Positions 8,379 to 18,739 of a DNA stretch of 64,000 nucleotides are shown here, piece by piece. Source of the stretch: Anastatus disparis (Eukaryota; Arthropoda; Insecta; Hymenoptera; Eupelmidae); assembly GCA_017163975.1 (NCBI GenBank), contig JAFFSR010000098.1:363501-427500 (forward strand), written 5' to 3'. Position 1 is the first letter of the stretch. Each line of letters starts with the position of its first letter. The position numbers and the translations under genes are program-made. The notes below the pieces were generated by a model. The model ran no database searches. It was not told the origin of the DNA and saw only the letters and a program-made list of their open reading frames with translations.

Positions 8379-8819
8379 TCATAATTTGACATTGTGTAGT
8401 GCACAGACAGTCTTATGAATTGGATTATGGTTTGTACACACAGTAACGCATTTGAAAGATGGGTTTAATGGATATCCGTATTCATTGATGTTATAAACGG
8501 GAAATTTGAATCTTAGCAACCATTTTCGTTCGAATTCATTAATAACAAAAATTTTTGTAGCATCATGTAAATGTTTACGGAGTAAGTTTGCAATTTGAGA
8601 GTAATCTAGTCCATCAGTGTTCCAGGCTATTCCATGATTATGTTTGAGTCGAATGTTTTCTTCTTGCAATTCGTCAGAGAGCCTTTTCCATGAAAAAGGT
8701 TTTTTGAATAGATGAACGATGGGATCACCACTGCCGTTGAGGGGAATGATTGCTATTTCCTTTAGAACATATTCACCACCCATTTGCTTAAAACTAATCA
8801 TGTCTACCGCATATTCCAT
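8379..8819 (-). CDS. Conserved Polinton B protein, possible exonuclease-like fold (146 aa)
   Basis: Intact ORF, ATG at 8819, 39 bases from the capsid gene end. It starts MEYAVDMISFKQ and has a strand-like YVLKEIAIIPL segment. Mid-protein it has KIFVINEFERKWLLRF, and the C-terminus carries CTNHNPIHKTVCALHN. I recognise it as a protein widespread in insect genomes beside this capsid lineage. The D-x(n)-K-E-hydrophobic start resembles the first strands of DnaQ/RNase H-fold nucleases, but that is only a hypothesis. The spliced gene at 14623-15248 shares its KxFV...WL...C-x-N-H...C-A-x-x-N layout, so the element held two paralogues. Confidence 0.6.
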   Translation of the reverse strand: MEYAVDMISFKQMGGEYVLKEIAIIPLNGSGDPIVHLFKKPFSWKRLSDELQEENIRLKHNHGIAWNTDGLDYSQIANLLRKHLHDATKIFVINEFERKWLLRFKFPVYNINEYGYPLNPSFKCVTVCTNHNPIHKTVCALHNVKL

Positions 8820-8858
8820 TTCGAAATAATAATTTTTTTACGTAAAAGTGAAGATAAT

Positions 8859-10100
8859 TCAGACAAGCTTCCGAACATCTCCACTAATAGGATTGTACTG
8901 AACGTTGCGATCGTGTAAGATCATGCGATAAGCTGAAGTATTAGCTGGAAAGTCAGTGTGAGACTCAAATTCTAGACGTACATCGACAGGAGCGCTCTTT
9001 AGAGATTCGTTATGTCGTGAACAGTCAATAACTATGAGTGGTTCAAAGTTGATAAACTGAGACTTTGTCAACAATGGTTGTGAATCTCTTCCGTAATAGC
9101 TTTTCTGAAAATTAGCATAAATATCATATAGAATAGCAAATTGATTCTTAGATATGTCAAGATTGAGATTGTTGTACGGATAATATTGCGAATTCAAGAA
9201 AAGTCTCACATTACTAATATTACAGTGGTCAAAGCGACTGGCATTTTTAGATCTTGAACCTTTTTTTCCCGATTGTAATCCAAGAATCACGAAACGTGGT
9301 TTCTTCAATTGATTTGAAGTTTTTACCGTCCAGACGTGTTTATTTGTTGTTGGAAGAAGAGGATATTCAAATAACTCCCATAAACGAAAACTCATAGAAA
9401 TAGGATTATCTTTACCAATGAAATTTAACAGTTGGATTTTTTGTCTATCTGATGCGATAACATATGGCATTAACCACTCTATCTTTGATATTTTTATTTA
9501 ATAAGGTTCATATGTGGTTGCATTGTTGGCTATAGTACCTTCCTGTATTATAGAATTCAGGTCATTTCTTGATCTTGTGAGAATGAGTTCATGCTTCATA
9601 TTAACAACAATTTTCTTGTAATCTTCTGCGAAGCCTAAAATCATACGTAGAGGGATAGAAATGTCAAAATTTCCATTACCATCTACAATTGTTTTGTTTC
9701 CTTTTTCAACACCAAGCCAGCCTGCATTTTCTAATGTTAGAGTTTAATTTGGATTAAATGAAGTGCATCCCTTCATGAGACTACTCAGACCAACATTTTT
9801 ACTTTTATCTATCTCTATAGCATTAAGTTCATATCGAATTTTATCAAACAGATAACAAATGCCATTGTTAACGAAATTAGTTTTAGTTAGTGTTTGTCCA
9901 TCTGGTTTTTGTAATTTTCCACAAACATGGTTGTAACTACATGATGGTAAGAGGCATAAATCTTGATGCTGAATAGAAATACGGATTTCATCACTGTTAT
10001 TGAAACTTAATGTGGAGTATGGTTGATGTGCGTGAATCTCATAATGAGCAATAGACTCATCGAATGCGACACCTGATTGAATGCTTAGAATTCCGCCCAT
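8859..10100 (-). pseudogene. Polinton B major capsid protein gene with two nonsense codons
   Basis: One frame of 414 codons from ATG at 10100 to the stop at 8859 is broken only by TAA at 9744-9746 and TAA at 9498-9500 (codon 201). The N-terminus shows HYEIHAHQPYSTLSFNNSDE and a LCLLPSCSYNHV segment. The C-terminal half shows HVWTVKTSNQLKKPRF, LFLNSQYYPYNNLNLD, FEPLIVIDCSRHNES, then VQYNPISGDVRK. This is the double-jelly-roll capsid of the second insect Polinton lineage, by recognition. The total length equals what I expect for an intact protein. It would form the shell; now it is a fossil, although no frameshift has occurred. Confidence 0.82.
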
Positions 10101-10139
10101 TTTTCTGAAAGCAGCAGAGAATGATACAATTTATCTTTC

Positions 10140-10277
10140 TCAACGTACTTTGAGACCTATGCTTTTGAGAAACTGGATGCTCTTCCGTGTTAACGATTTG
10201 AGTACCTTTGGACGACTGATGGTGGGTTGATATGATAGCTGACTTATATGCACACTTGGATTGTAAACGATTCCCAT
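10140..10277 (-). CDS. 45-residue basic protein between penton and capsid genes
   Basis: Not obvious because of its size: ATG at 10277-10275 shares its A with the penton stop (TAATG), and TGA is at 10140-10142. The product begins MGIVYNPSVHISQLSY and is basic at its end (LTRKSIQFLKSIGLKVR). The stop-start overlap and the lack of any break in a decaying element support a real gene. I believe similar tiny ORFs precede the capsid gene in this lineage. The role is unknown; a capsid-binding or cement peptide would fit its position (inference). Confidence 0.55.
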   Translation of the reverse strand: MGIVYNPSVHISQLSYQPTISRPKVLKSLTRKSIQFLKSIGLKVR

Positions 10278-10936
10278 TATACAGATTTTATGTGAAGTCT
10301 AATAGTAATTTCCTCTCCTCGGAAATTCACTAAATTTCCGTCTTGATCAACGATTCGGATGTGAAGGTGATCTATACTCTTAACATTGAGTGGTAAATAT
10401 ATGACATGAGATGGAACTTCTATGATTTTATATCCTGGAAGAACTTTTGGGAAAAACTCATGGATCGTGTGAACTTTTTTGTCGTTGATGTAAGCAGCTG
10501 TAGTAATATTACACTCTACTCTGAGTGCGTTTATTTTCAATATCTTCACAGGTAAATCAGAGCTGTGATGAATGTCTTTATGAAGAACGCGACGAGTGAA
10601 ACCGAGAAGACGACCTATTGAATCTTGAGGTCTAAGATCTATCTGATGACTGCAATGAATTTCACTTCTGAGAGTATTGTTGTTAGCTTTCAGGGAAAAC
10701 TCGATTCTTTTAGATTTCAAATCTTTTTGCAAAAAATGATTAATAGCATCAATTTCATAACTGCCAGTAGGAATAGTAATAATCTCCTCACCGTTTCTAT
10801 AAAGTTTATTATTCGAATCGTCAACATTGGGAATCGAGTTGAATGTTAAAAGTTCAACTAAACCCAAAACAAAATTCTTGTGCTGTGGTAGTTCTATTGA
10901 AGGAAAATATTGCGCTTCTAAGACAGAAGATGTGTG
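10277..10936 (-). pseudogene. Polinton B penton-like protein gene, 5' end broken
   Basis: The frame is open from 10936 to the TAA at 10277-10279, with TGA just upstream (10937-10939) and no ATG in the open part. It starts near QYFPSIELPQHKNFVLGLVE. The middle holds TFNSIPNVDDSNNK, ITIPTGSYEIDAINHFL and SIGRLLGF. The end (YLPLNVKSIDHLHIRIVD, then GEEITIRLHIKS) matches the end pattern of the Polinton A penton at 757. That supports a penton/minor capsid role for both. About 220 codons of readable body remain; the original start has been lost or mutated. Confidence 0.72.
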
Positions 10937-11756
10937 TCACGTTCTAATCACATTTCAGCTATAGATAGTAACAGAAAATCGACAAAAAAAAGATTGAGAT
11001 TCGATGAATCAAGTTATATTGTAAACGATATTAATGACTCGGGTTCGGCGTTTGATAATGGTGCTTCTAATGGCGATGATTTTTCTCCGAGCACAATGAT
11101 GAATTCATCATTCAATTCTGCAAATTCATTATTCTAATCTATATATTCACCATTTGTACCTGCGCATAAAGAAACTGAACCGACAGACTTTTTATCAATG
11201 CTAAATGGAAGCCGCAGCAAAATCGATAACATATACGGAGTGAGAGAAGTCAGCGGGGTACACATGATGGGTGATTCACAAATTTAATTTGATGATAAAA
11301 TAATAAAAGTAAAAGATTTAAGTTTTCCTAAAGCAGTGGTCTAATAGCAGTGGTCTAATGGAATTGCTTTTTAAAAAAGAACCAGATGATAATCTTTTAA
11401 GTACAACAGATCGCAAGAACTATCGCATTATCCTGGAAGCAACAAATGCCCATAGAAAAAGACATAGCAAAAGTGAGAATATACGCTCTTCGAAGAGTAG
11501 AAAATATTCAAAAATCATAGCACCAATGTTCCGCAGTGATCGCAATAGAATGTCTACCAGCGGAGGGGGTCTCATACCTGAATATAAAATAGCGAAAAAG
11601 AATACTTCCATAGATCTAGTCTACTGGGATGATCCGAATGAGTTTGTCGAAAGACTGCGATTATTAATAGCCGAACGATCTGCTGGAAATAATAATCACA
11701 ACAATGAAATCCAATCAATCATAGAGGAACTACGTGAAGCTGAGCATATGTATTGA
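10934..11756 (+). pseudogene. Polinton B plus-strand protein, unknown function (frameshifted)
   Basis: The first part (10934-11340) is one frame with TAA at 11135-11137 and near 11284, encoding a Ser/Asn-rich region and then MLNGSRSKIDNIYGV. A frameshift region at 11332-11359, containing a 14-bp tandem duplication, leads into the intact last part (11358-11756): MELLFKKEPDDNLL, a KYSKIIAPMF stretch, VYWDDPNEFVERLRLL, and IQSIIEELREAEHMY at the end. I recognise the last third (WDDPNELVDRL-like and SIIEELREA) as a protein common in insect Polintons of this lineage; function unknown. No ATG can be assigned. Confidence 0.6.
11332..11359. repeat. 14-bp tandem duplication causing a frameshift
   Basis: AGCAGTGGTCTAAT occurs twice in a row (11332-11345 and 11346-11359), inside the plus-strand pseudogene. 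The duplication is perfect, so it is recent. Confidence 0.9.
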
Positions 11757-11787
11757 CGTACACAATTTTCAAATCAATAGTAGTAAC

Positions 11788-12177
11788 ATGAGTCTCGATG
11801 TGTTTAGAAGAAAACTTGAGGGCTTGCAAGTGAGTCGTGGTCCGCGAGGTATTGGATTCAATGTTACATCAGATGGTGATTTTGATTTAGAAAATGAGCG
11901 GTTTTGCAATATTGGAGAGGCTAATGATTCAAATGATGCCATTAGTTTGAATTCACTAAATAATATCCTACAGAAAGAAGTTGATTACTTATCTTCTAAA
12001 ATTATAGAAGTTGCTAAAGCTATACAAGAATATGAGAACAAAGTTGAAAGATATTAAGCAGAAATAGACGAAAAATTAACTTATATCTATGATATGACTC
12101 AACGAAATTTTGCAAGTATTGAATATATAATTAAAGAAATGAATAGACAATCGGATATTGCTAAAGCTGAAGTTTAA
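11788..12177 (+). pseudogene. Fibre-like coiled-coil protein of Polinton B with one nonsense codon
   Basis: ATG at 11788 opens a 130-codon frame ending TAA at 12175-12177, with one internal TAA at 12055-12057. It has a glycine-rich segment (RGPRGIGFNVTSDGDFDLEN) around residues 15-34, an NDAISLNSLNNIL stretch, then a heptad-like helical region (VDYLSSKIIEVAKAIQEYEN) that continues after the stop. A beta-rich head followed by a coiled coil is the layout of fibre or spike proteins (inference). The next ATG (integrase, 12179) is one base past the stop, so the genes are packed as in a virus. Confidence 0.5.
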
Positions 12178-12210
12178 GATGGAACGTCAAAGAGTAGTTG
12201 AAGAGCTACA

Positions 12211-13731
12211 CACGGGTCTCCTCAACAGAAAAAAAGTCTGTTCGCGCTAACGAAAAATTCTACGCGCATCATTCGATTCCAAAATACTTATAATTCACTA
12301 AAATTGAAGGCACAAAATCGGATCTGCTGCTTTTTACGAGATTTTCAAGAAAAAGATTTACAAAAATATTCAACATTAAATTTTATATGTGTATAATACT
12401 TTTTGATACACATACGCATGCCAGCACACACATGCACACACATACACACGCACGCATACACACACACACACATGCATGTATGTGTCTTAGTGTATGATTG
12501 ACCAACAGTGTTAATTTAAAAATTGGAAAAACAATCTTTTTAAGGAAAATTTTAACGAAAATTTTTTGTTTGTAAAATATGATATTTAATAGTAAAAATT
12601 TAATTTAAAATATACAATTAATGTTTAATAACATTTTTGAATGAGATATATAAATTAAATTTTAATTTACAAAGAAGTGACCATATGAAAATGGAAAAAT
12701 ATATTTGAATCTGTTTTGAAGAGAATTCTGTAACAGCTGATTAAATAGCTCATTAAAAGGTAATTCTGTAATGTTTGAAAATATAAATTTATTTTTTACT
12801 TTTTTGTCCAAAATATTCATGAATAATGTATGATTAACATATTGAAAAAGATATTAGTCTTTGTTACATTATAATAGTACCTTATGCATCAAGTGCGCAA
12901 AATGTACTTTCACGGCGAGTGCAAAAGTACATTGCGCACGCGGTGCATATATTATTTTTTAACACGAGGGGCGCAAAATAATCATTTTTCATTGCTTTGA
13001 GGGCGCAAAATGACCATTTTGCGCCCTGAGTGTTGAAAAATTTATTTATTTTAGTTAAAGGAAAAATCTTTATATTGACTGAACAGGCTATTATTCGAAC
13101 ACGTTTATTTGTAGACAAATGAGTTTATTGAAGAATTAAGTCACACCAAAAATCAACAAAAACTAGCGCGTCGAGTTTTAATATTAAGTCAGTTCCGATC
13201 CTACGAGCTGAAAGTGCAATCCACGACGCACGATAATAATGAATTTACTGATTTCAGGTGAGTAAATTATATATTTTCATTACAATTAACCATTTGTAGA
13301 GCATGACTTTCTGATTTTATTTGATAATGATGAATATTTCAATACAATATTATTTTTAAATGATTTATTATTAATAGAGCGATTGTTAAATCTTAAAAAT
13401 ATTATTATAGAAGTATAGGTGGATGCGTGCGTGCGTGCGTGTGCGTGTGCGTGTGTGCGTGTGTGCGTGTGTGTGCGTGTGTGTGCGTGTGTGTGCGTGT
13501 GTGTGTGTGTGCTGGCGTGCGTATGTGTGTCTAAAAGTATTATACACGTATATCAAATTTAAATATGTTGAATATTTTAGTGAATCTTTTTTTTTGAAAA
13601 TCTCGTAGAAAGCAGCAGATCCGATTTTGTGCCTTCGATTTTAGTGAATTATAAGTATTTTAGAATCGAATGATGCACGTAGAATTTTTCGTTAGCGCGG
13701 GCAGACTTTTTTTCTGTTGAGGAGACCCGTG
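12211..13731. mobile_element. Non-autonomous DNA transposon, 1,521 bp, inside the integrase
   Basis: Terminal inverted repeats of about 150 bp begin CACGGGTCTCCTCAACAG and differ at few positions. The flanks carry a 4-bp duplication TACA (12207-12210 and 13732-13735). Removal restores the integrase frame, which proves the boundaries. No transposase is encoded. A CA-rich microsatellite (12407-12481) and a GT-rich one (13423-13513) lie just inside the two ends. CAC termini and 4-bp duplications fit Chapaev-like elements of the CACTA group, a tentative assignment. Confidence 0.88.
12880..13040. repeat. Palindromic GTGCGCAAA/GCGCAAAATG cluster
   Basis: Several inverted copies of GCGCAAAATG and TTTGCGC occur within 160 bases (AAGTGCGCAAAATG near 12891, GGCGCAAAAT near 12969, then GGGCGCAAAATGACCATTTTGCGCCC as a hairpin near 13000-13025). 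It forms an open minus-strand frame but looks like DNA structure, not a gene. A related motif is at about 44350-44480. Confidence 0.5.
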
Positions 13732-14622
13732 TACACAAGCCAGCACGTCGAAGGTACAAGCGAAGAAAATATGACGTACGCGGATTAGATGAGACTTGGC
13801 AAGCTGACCTTGTAGAAATGATACCTTATTTTAAGGAAAACAAAGGTTTTCGCTACTTACTAACTGTCATAGATATATTTTCAAAGTATGCATGGGCTGC
13901 ACCGGTCAAATCGAAGAGTGGCAATGATATTACTCTAGCTATGAAGTCAATATTAAAACAAGGACGGGTGCCATCGAATTTACAAACTGACCAAGGAAAA
14001 GAATTCTACAATTCAAACTTTTAGAATCTTATGAGAAAGTACAAGATAAATCACTACTCTTCACATAGTAATCTTCATGCAAGCATATGTGAACGCTTTA
14101 ATAGAACTTTAAAAAAATGCAATGTAGTTAGAATTCAGCAAACAAGGAAGTTATAAATGGTTGGATATTCTGCCTGAGTTAGTGAAAGCATACAATTCAA
14201 GAAAACATCGGACAATAGGAATCGAGCCTGAAAACGTTACGAAGATAAATGAAAAAGAAATCAAGAAAAATTACCCAACTGAAAAAAGACCTGTAAAAAA
14301 ACCAAAATTCAAAGTAGGAGATAAAGTGCGAATAAGTAAGATAAAACAAGTTTTTGAAAAAGGTTATACACCAAATTGGTCAACTGAAATTTTCACAATA
14401 ACAAGAGTTGTAAAAACCAATCCCATAACTTACCACGTCAAAAATTATTATGATGAACCAGTCTCCGGAGGCTTTTATGAAACGGAAATTCAAAAGACTA
14501 TATATCCAGAAATTTATTTAGTAGAAAAAGTTTTAAAGAAAAGTGGTATACGTGTATATGTTAAGTGGTTAGGTCTAAGTAACAAGCATAATAGTTGGAT
14601 AGATAAAAATAAGATTGTTTGA

Positions 14623-15248
14623 AATTCTGGAGATATACCTTACCATCGTCTTCAAAAAATTTTTGAAATTTGTTCGCAAGGAGTCAAGAAAGTATTTGTC
14701 AAGGGTGAGCAGAAAGCGCAATGGTTAACTGATCTTTTACCAAATGTGTAAGTATTACTTATGTTTCAATTTTCATACTTTTCTTGCTGTTTTAATACTT
14801 TTTCATACTTGTTTCATACTTTTTTATACTTTTCCATACTTGTTTGATACTTTTTTTTTATAATTTTCCATACTTATTTGATACTTTTTTATACTTTTTT
14901 AATTATTTTAATACTTTAACATACTGTATTTAACCATATTGATACTTTATAATACTTTATTTTTCATGTTGTATATACTTTAAGTTACATTGCCTTCCCC
15001 TCTTTATTTTCAGAACAATCAGCAACATTGAAGACTTCGGATGCCCATCATTAGAAAGAATAATGAATCGTACACTGTATACATGTTTCAACCACGACCT
15101 CTGTTTAAGGCGAAAATCTATGTGCGCTGTTATTAATGCTATTTCGATGCGCACATGGTTACATGATTACTCAGATGCTAAATTTTCCAAAGATGAAGTC
15201 GATAAAATTTCTAATAATGATGAATGTATAAAGTTATATTGGAAATAA
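14623..15248 (+). pseudogene. Spliced paralogue of the 8379 protein, N-terminus missing
   Basis: The exon up to 14747 encodes GDIPYHRLQKIFEICSQGVK and KVFVKGEQKAQWLTDLLPN. A GTAAGT donor at 14748 and TTTTCAG acceptor at 15011-15013 define a 266-bp intron. The second exon (15014-15248) continues in frame with ISNIEDFGCPSLERIM and CFNHDLCLRRKSMCAVINA. The K-x-F-V...WL...C-x-N-H...C-A-x-x-N order parallels the protein at 8379-8819, so both are one family (seen directly). The open frame begins right after the integrase stop without an ATG, so the 5' part is deleted. The role is unknown. Confidence 0.5.
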
Positions 15249-15840
15249 ATTAAATTAAAAAAAGAACAGAATTCTGGTTTCTTCTCAACCCTTCTTATGA
15301 TTCTCATTAAAAAAAAAAATAAATAAATTATAAGTTTAATGTTTGAGAATTAAAAAAACTTTAGAAAAAAAATTAATTAATATTAAATACGAACAACATA
15401 ATTTACATGATCTTTGTAAACTAATGTTAGTAATCCTAAAGATATAAATATTCAAATCAATAATAATAAATTTTTCGTTGCATAATTTTAATGTACTATC
15501 TAAATTTGTATGTTTTATTTACACTATATTTTATTTTATTAACTTGACTGTTTAATTTTCATATTAATGATATTATTGTATTTATTTATCTATAAAATTA
15601 AGAGTTGTAAGTTATTTATTGTAAAGGAATTGGAAAGGAGGAATATGAGTATAAGGAAAAAAAAGAAGAATCAAATTATTTCTATTTATTTTATTTTTTT
15701 TTAAATCCTAATAGATATTCATTAAAAATATATAAATATAAGTATGTATTACAACAAAATACTAAAATATAAAGTTTTAAATATAACTATTCTATTATAG
15801 TTATATCCTCGCGTATAATTATATCCTCGCGCATACGAGG
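15249..15840. other. AT-rich stretch, no gene seen
   Basis: About 590 bases of A/T runs between the spliced paralogue and the minisatellite. No ORF or repeat of note. Confidence 0.6.
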
Positions 15841-15841
15841 T

Positions 15842-16012
15842 CGGACTGCTGCTGATGGTGTGCACGCTGTAGCTGAATGTCGGTCGGCTGCTGCTGATGG
15901 TGTGCACGCTGTAGCTGAATTTCGGTCTGCTGTTGATGGTGTGCACGCTGTAGCCGAATATCGGCCTGCTGCTGATGGCATGCACGCTGTAGCCGAATGT
16001 CGGTCTGCTGAT
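15842..16012. repeat. Minisatellite, ~39-bp unit, four copies and a partial
   Basis: Units share CTGCTGATGG, TGCACGCTGTAGC and GAAT(G/T/A)TCGG; unit lengths are 39, 42, 39 and 39. It is far richer in G+C than its surroundings. All unit lengths are multiples of three, so it reads open in several frames (for example ADRHSATACTPSA on the minus strand). Confidence 0.85.
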
Positions 16013-16073
16013 GATGATGCGCTGGTAGTAGTCAAACTCTTATTTTTTTCAGCAAGCTGTCAGCCAACTTTTT

Positions 16074-16920
16074 TTATCCACTCTCGTGCTGAAGTTTTTT
16101 TTCTTGCTGAACTTTTCCTTCTTTTTTGCTTCCTATAAAGTAAAATTGAAAAATGAAATAATATGATTATTTTATTTATTTATTTATTTTGAATAATTTA
16201 CCTTTTGAAGTAGACGGTGTTTGTTGCTTAAATTCTTGGCCCGCCGAGGAGGTTGATGGTATTGGTTCCGTTGCTCTATATTCTGAAGAGGTAGAGGGAA
16301 CCGATTTCTTTTCATGAAGATGTCTGTTTTCAGAATCATCTGTAAACAAAAATAAGAAAATAATATTAGAAATAAAATTATATGTAAAATTTAAAAAAAA
16401 AATCATTAAAAAAAATAAATTTACTTGGCGTCTTTTTCTTCATGGGGATCGGTTCAAGATCATTAATTGATCTTTTTTGTCCCTTGTTGCTCTGTTTTGC
16501 TCCTCTGCTTGATGAGGATAAACTCGAGCTAGAGTTCGAGGATGAACTCGAGCTAGAGGTTGAGGATGAACTCGAGCTTGAGCTGCGATTTCTCGACCGC
16601 CGATTAATCTGTAATGTCGACTGCTGTGTCGACTACTGTTTATTTTTAGCGGAACTCTCTGATGAAGTTCCTGGTGTAGGATGATTATATAGCTGCTGCA
16701 TAGCAGCCATCGGAGGCAGTGATGGCACTGAAAAAGAAGAAATTAATGTAAGAAAAATCATTTTAATATTTTTATATTTTATTTCATACTTACGGGAATC
16801 CACTGCATGCATCGCCCATGACACATGTTCCAACATTATAAGCAATGTTGGTCTATTTGCTATTAACCATCTAATGCGATCTTGAACTGCTTTAATATTT
16901 CCAATTTTGTCTTGAGCCAT
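16074..16920 (-). pseudogene. Four-exon gene of Polinton B cargo region, one nonsense codon
   Basis: Exons 16920-16794, 16727-16425, 16339-16202 and 16132-16074 are joined by GTAAGT or GTAAAT donors and CAG/TAG acceptors. The joined length is 627 bases, exactly 209 codons, and every junction keeps frame. The product starts MAQDKIGNIKAVQDRIRWLI, has a Pro-rich SLPPMAAMQQL part, a serine-rich acidic-basic linker (SSSSSSSSTSSSSSSSN), a basic KKKTPS patch, and repeated PSTSS motifs (exon 3). TAG at 16633-16635 interrupts exon 2, next to a CAG codon, so a C-to-T change is likely. I do not recognise the family. Confidence 0.5.
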
Positions 16921-17426
16921 TTTTCTATTTTCTTTTAAGTTGATCTTTGAAATCTTTTTCTGTAGTTAGGAAAAGTTGAAGATGATCCTCGAACTGACGA
17001 AATGTAGCTTAGAACGAGGTATTTACACAGAAAATTAAGATACTTATTTTACAATGTTTTTCATGAAAATCCTACGATTGGTGAAAATTTCCTTTTAAAA
17101 AGTTTGTCACCTCCCTTAGAGAAAATTTAGTCCATCCTTCATTAGTTTTGTACACGCCTAAGATTTTAATTTTTAACGTCGTGGAACTGACCCTTGCAAT
17201 AAAGATCTTTTTTTCTCAAAAACATACATATACCTGTGACTAACAAATTTAAAAAAAGGGGGAGCATTTTTAAGAGCGAAGTCATGTATATATTTTCTGA
17301 AATAAGCAATCCTTCTTTGAAAATAATTGATCCCTTCAATAAATATCTTTTTTCTTAAGAATTCTTTTAAAAACCTGAGATAGATCAAGCTTTCCTAATT
17401 TTTTTCTTAGTAAATTCAAAGAAAAA
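16921..17426. other. AT-rich stretch upstream of the four-exon gene
   Basis: Poly-T and poly-A runs with scattered AATAAAT(A/C)TC(T)TTTT motifs preceded by GACCC, which recur to about 18180. No gene supported. Confidence 0.5.
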
Positions 17427-17865
17427 ATAAATGCACCTGCAAGATAACTTTTTTCCCACACACACACACTTGATATGAGAAAAAATAGTTTTTAACCTAG
17501 TAGGCCTAAAAACACTTTTCTATAGGGAAAATCGACTTTTCATTTTTTCCAAATCCCGGCGGTCTGAAGGTTAAAGAAAAGGAATTCTCTTTTTTACAAA
17601 AAAGGTTCTCGTATATCTTATAATAAATGCACCTGCAAGATAACTTTTTTCCCACACACACTCTTGATATGAGAAAAAATAGTTCTTAACCTAGTAGGCC
17701 TAAAAACACTATTCTATAGGGAAAATCGACTTTTCATTTTTTCCAAATCCCGGCGGTCTAAAGGTTAAAGAAAAGGAATTCTCCTTTTTACAAAAAAGGT
17801 TCTCGTAAATCTTATAATAAATGCACCTGCAAGATAACTTTTTTCTCACACACACACTTGTTACG
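17427..17865. repeat. Tandem duplication, ~195-bp unit, two copies and a partial
   Basis: Units start at 17427, 17622 and 17816, each with AATAAATGCACCTGCAAGATA. The first two run through AACCTAGTAGGCCTAAAAAC and end before the next start; the third stops after about 50 bases. Confidence 0.9.
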
Positions 17866-18739
17866 AAAAAAATAGTTTTTGAAGAAAAGACCCTTTCAAT
17901 AAATAACTTTTCCCTCAAAAAAAAATTTCGTTCTTCAAATTTCCGACCACCTGCAAAAAGCTGTTTTTCCTTAAGGAAACTGACACACACCTGAGACAAA
18001 AAATTATTTTTCAATAGAAAAAGATTTTCTTTTTTACAAAGGTGGGGTCTCGTATATATTTTTCGAGCATTTATTCCTTTTTTTAAAACATGAAAAAAGA
18101 ATACAACTGACCCTCTTAATAAATATCTCTTTATCTCAAAAAAAAACAAGAGAACAGGCAGCTGACCCTTTCAATAAATCTTCTTCTCAAAAAAAAGATT
18201 TTCTTTAAAAAAAAGAAAAGACGGGGCATAACAAAGTGACTTAAAAAAAATAAATATACTTATATATATATATAATAGAAGGCAAATTTATAGTTTGCTC
18301 ATTTATTAGACAGATTACATGATCCATTATTTTCATGCACCTGCGACTCAAAAAAGAACACACACGTAGTGTACTGTATTGAGATAAAGGTCATCTCTTT
18401 TCTTCTCTTCTAAAAGCAGGTAAATTTTCATGCAACGTTGAAGAAAACGCACAGTGGGCAGCACAGTGAAAAAGGTCTGCCCTATCTCTCTCTTCTAAAC
18501 GTGGAAAAATTTTCCTGCGCTCTCCAAAATAGAACATATTGTGGGCGGCGCTTTATCCTTTCTTTAAAAATAAGAAGGGACAGCCCTTTCTCTCTACCCC
18601 AAAATAAGTATCCAATACATTTTTTAAGGAAGGGGAGACTCATAGGTATTTTAAATGGACCGGATTGTAACACACTTAGTGGAGGGAGACAAGTGTTTTA
18701 TCCTTTCTGATTTTTTAAACAGGGGGGAGGAATTCACAT
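17866..18739. other. Low-complexity end region of Polinton B, no gene supported
   Basis: Runs of A, T and C-rich stretches, with a TATATATATA tract near 18262. CGGATTGTAACACACTT at 18661-18677 is a degenerate copy of the subterminal motif of the element ends. A 90-codon plus-strand frame at 18438-18710 overlaps these repeats and shows no protein-like features. Confidence 0.5.

Larger units (their letters stand above)
12179..14622 (+). pseudogene. Polinton B integrase, interrupted by a transposon, nonsense and frameshift
   Basis: The first 11 codons (12179-12210) join in frame to 13736 when the inserted element and one target duplication are removed. Then follow a basic stretch, WQADLVEM with the first catalytic Asp, LQTDQGKEF with the second, and ASICERFNRTLKK with the catalytic Glu. 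The third quarter has KWLDILPELVKAYNSRKH, then an SH3-like part (FKVGDKVRIS) and a chromodomain end (YVKWLGLSNKHNSWI). Breaks: the 1.5-kb insertion, TAG at 14022-14024, and a frameshift between about 14110 and 14150. This is the retrovirus-like integrase of Polintons, a different lineage from the one at 1581-3521. Confidence 0.85.

Noticed and set aside
12882..13118. Minus-strand 78-codon frame
   Set aside because: It reads through the GCGCAAA palindromes; the repeated FCAL words come from the inverted DNA repeats.
13423..13608. Plus-strand frame rich in Val-Arg-Cys
   Set aside because: A GT-rich microsatellite inside the 12211-13731 transposon.
15749..16138. Overlapping open frames on both strands with 13-residue repeats
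   Set aside because: All come from the 39-bp minisatellite. The spliced gene upstream ends before it.
18438..18710. Plus-strand 90-codon frame
   Set aside because: It overlaps subterminal repeats of Polinton B and shows no conserved features.
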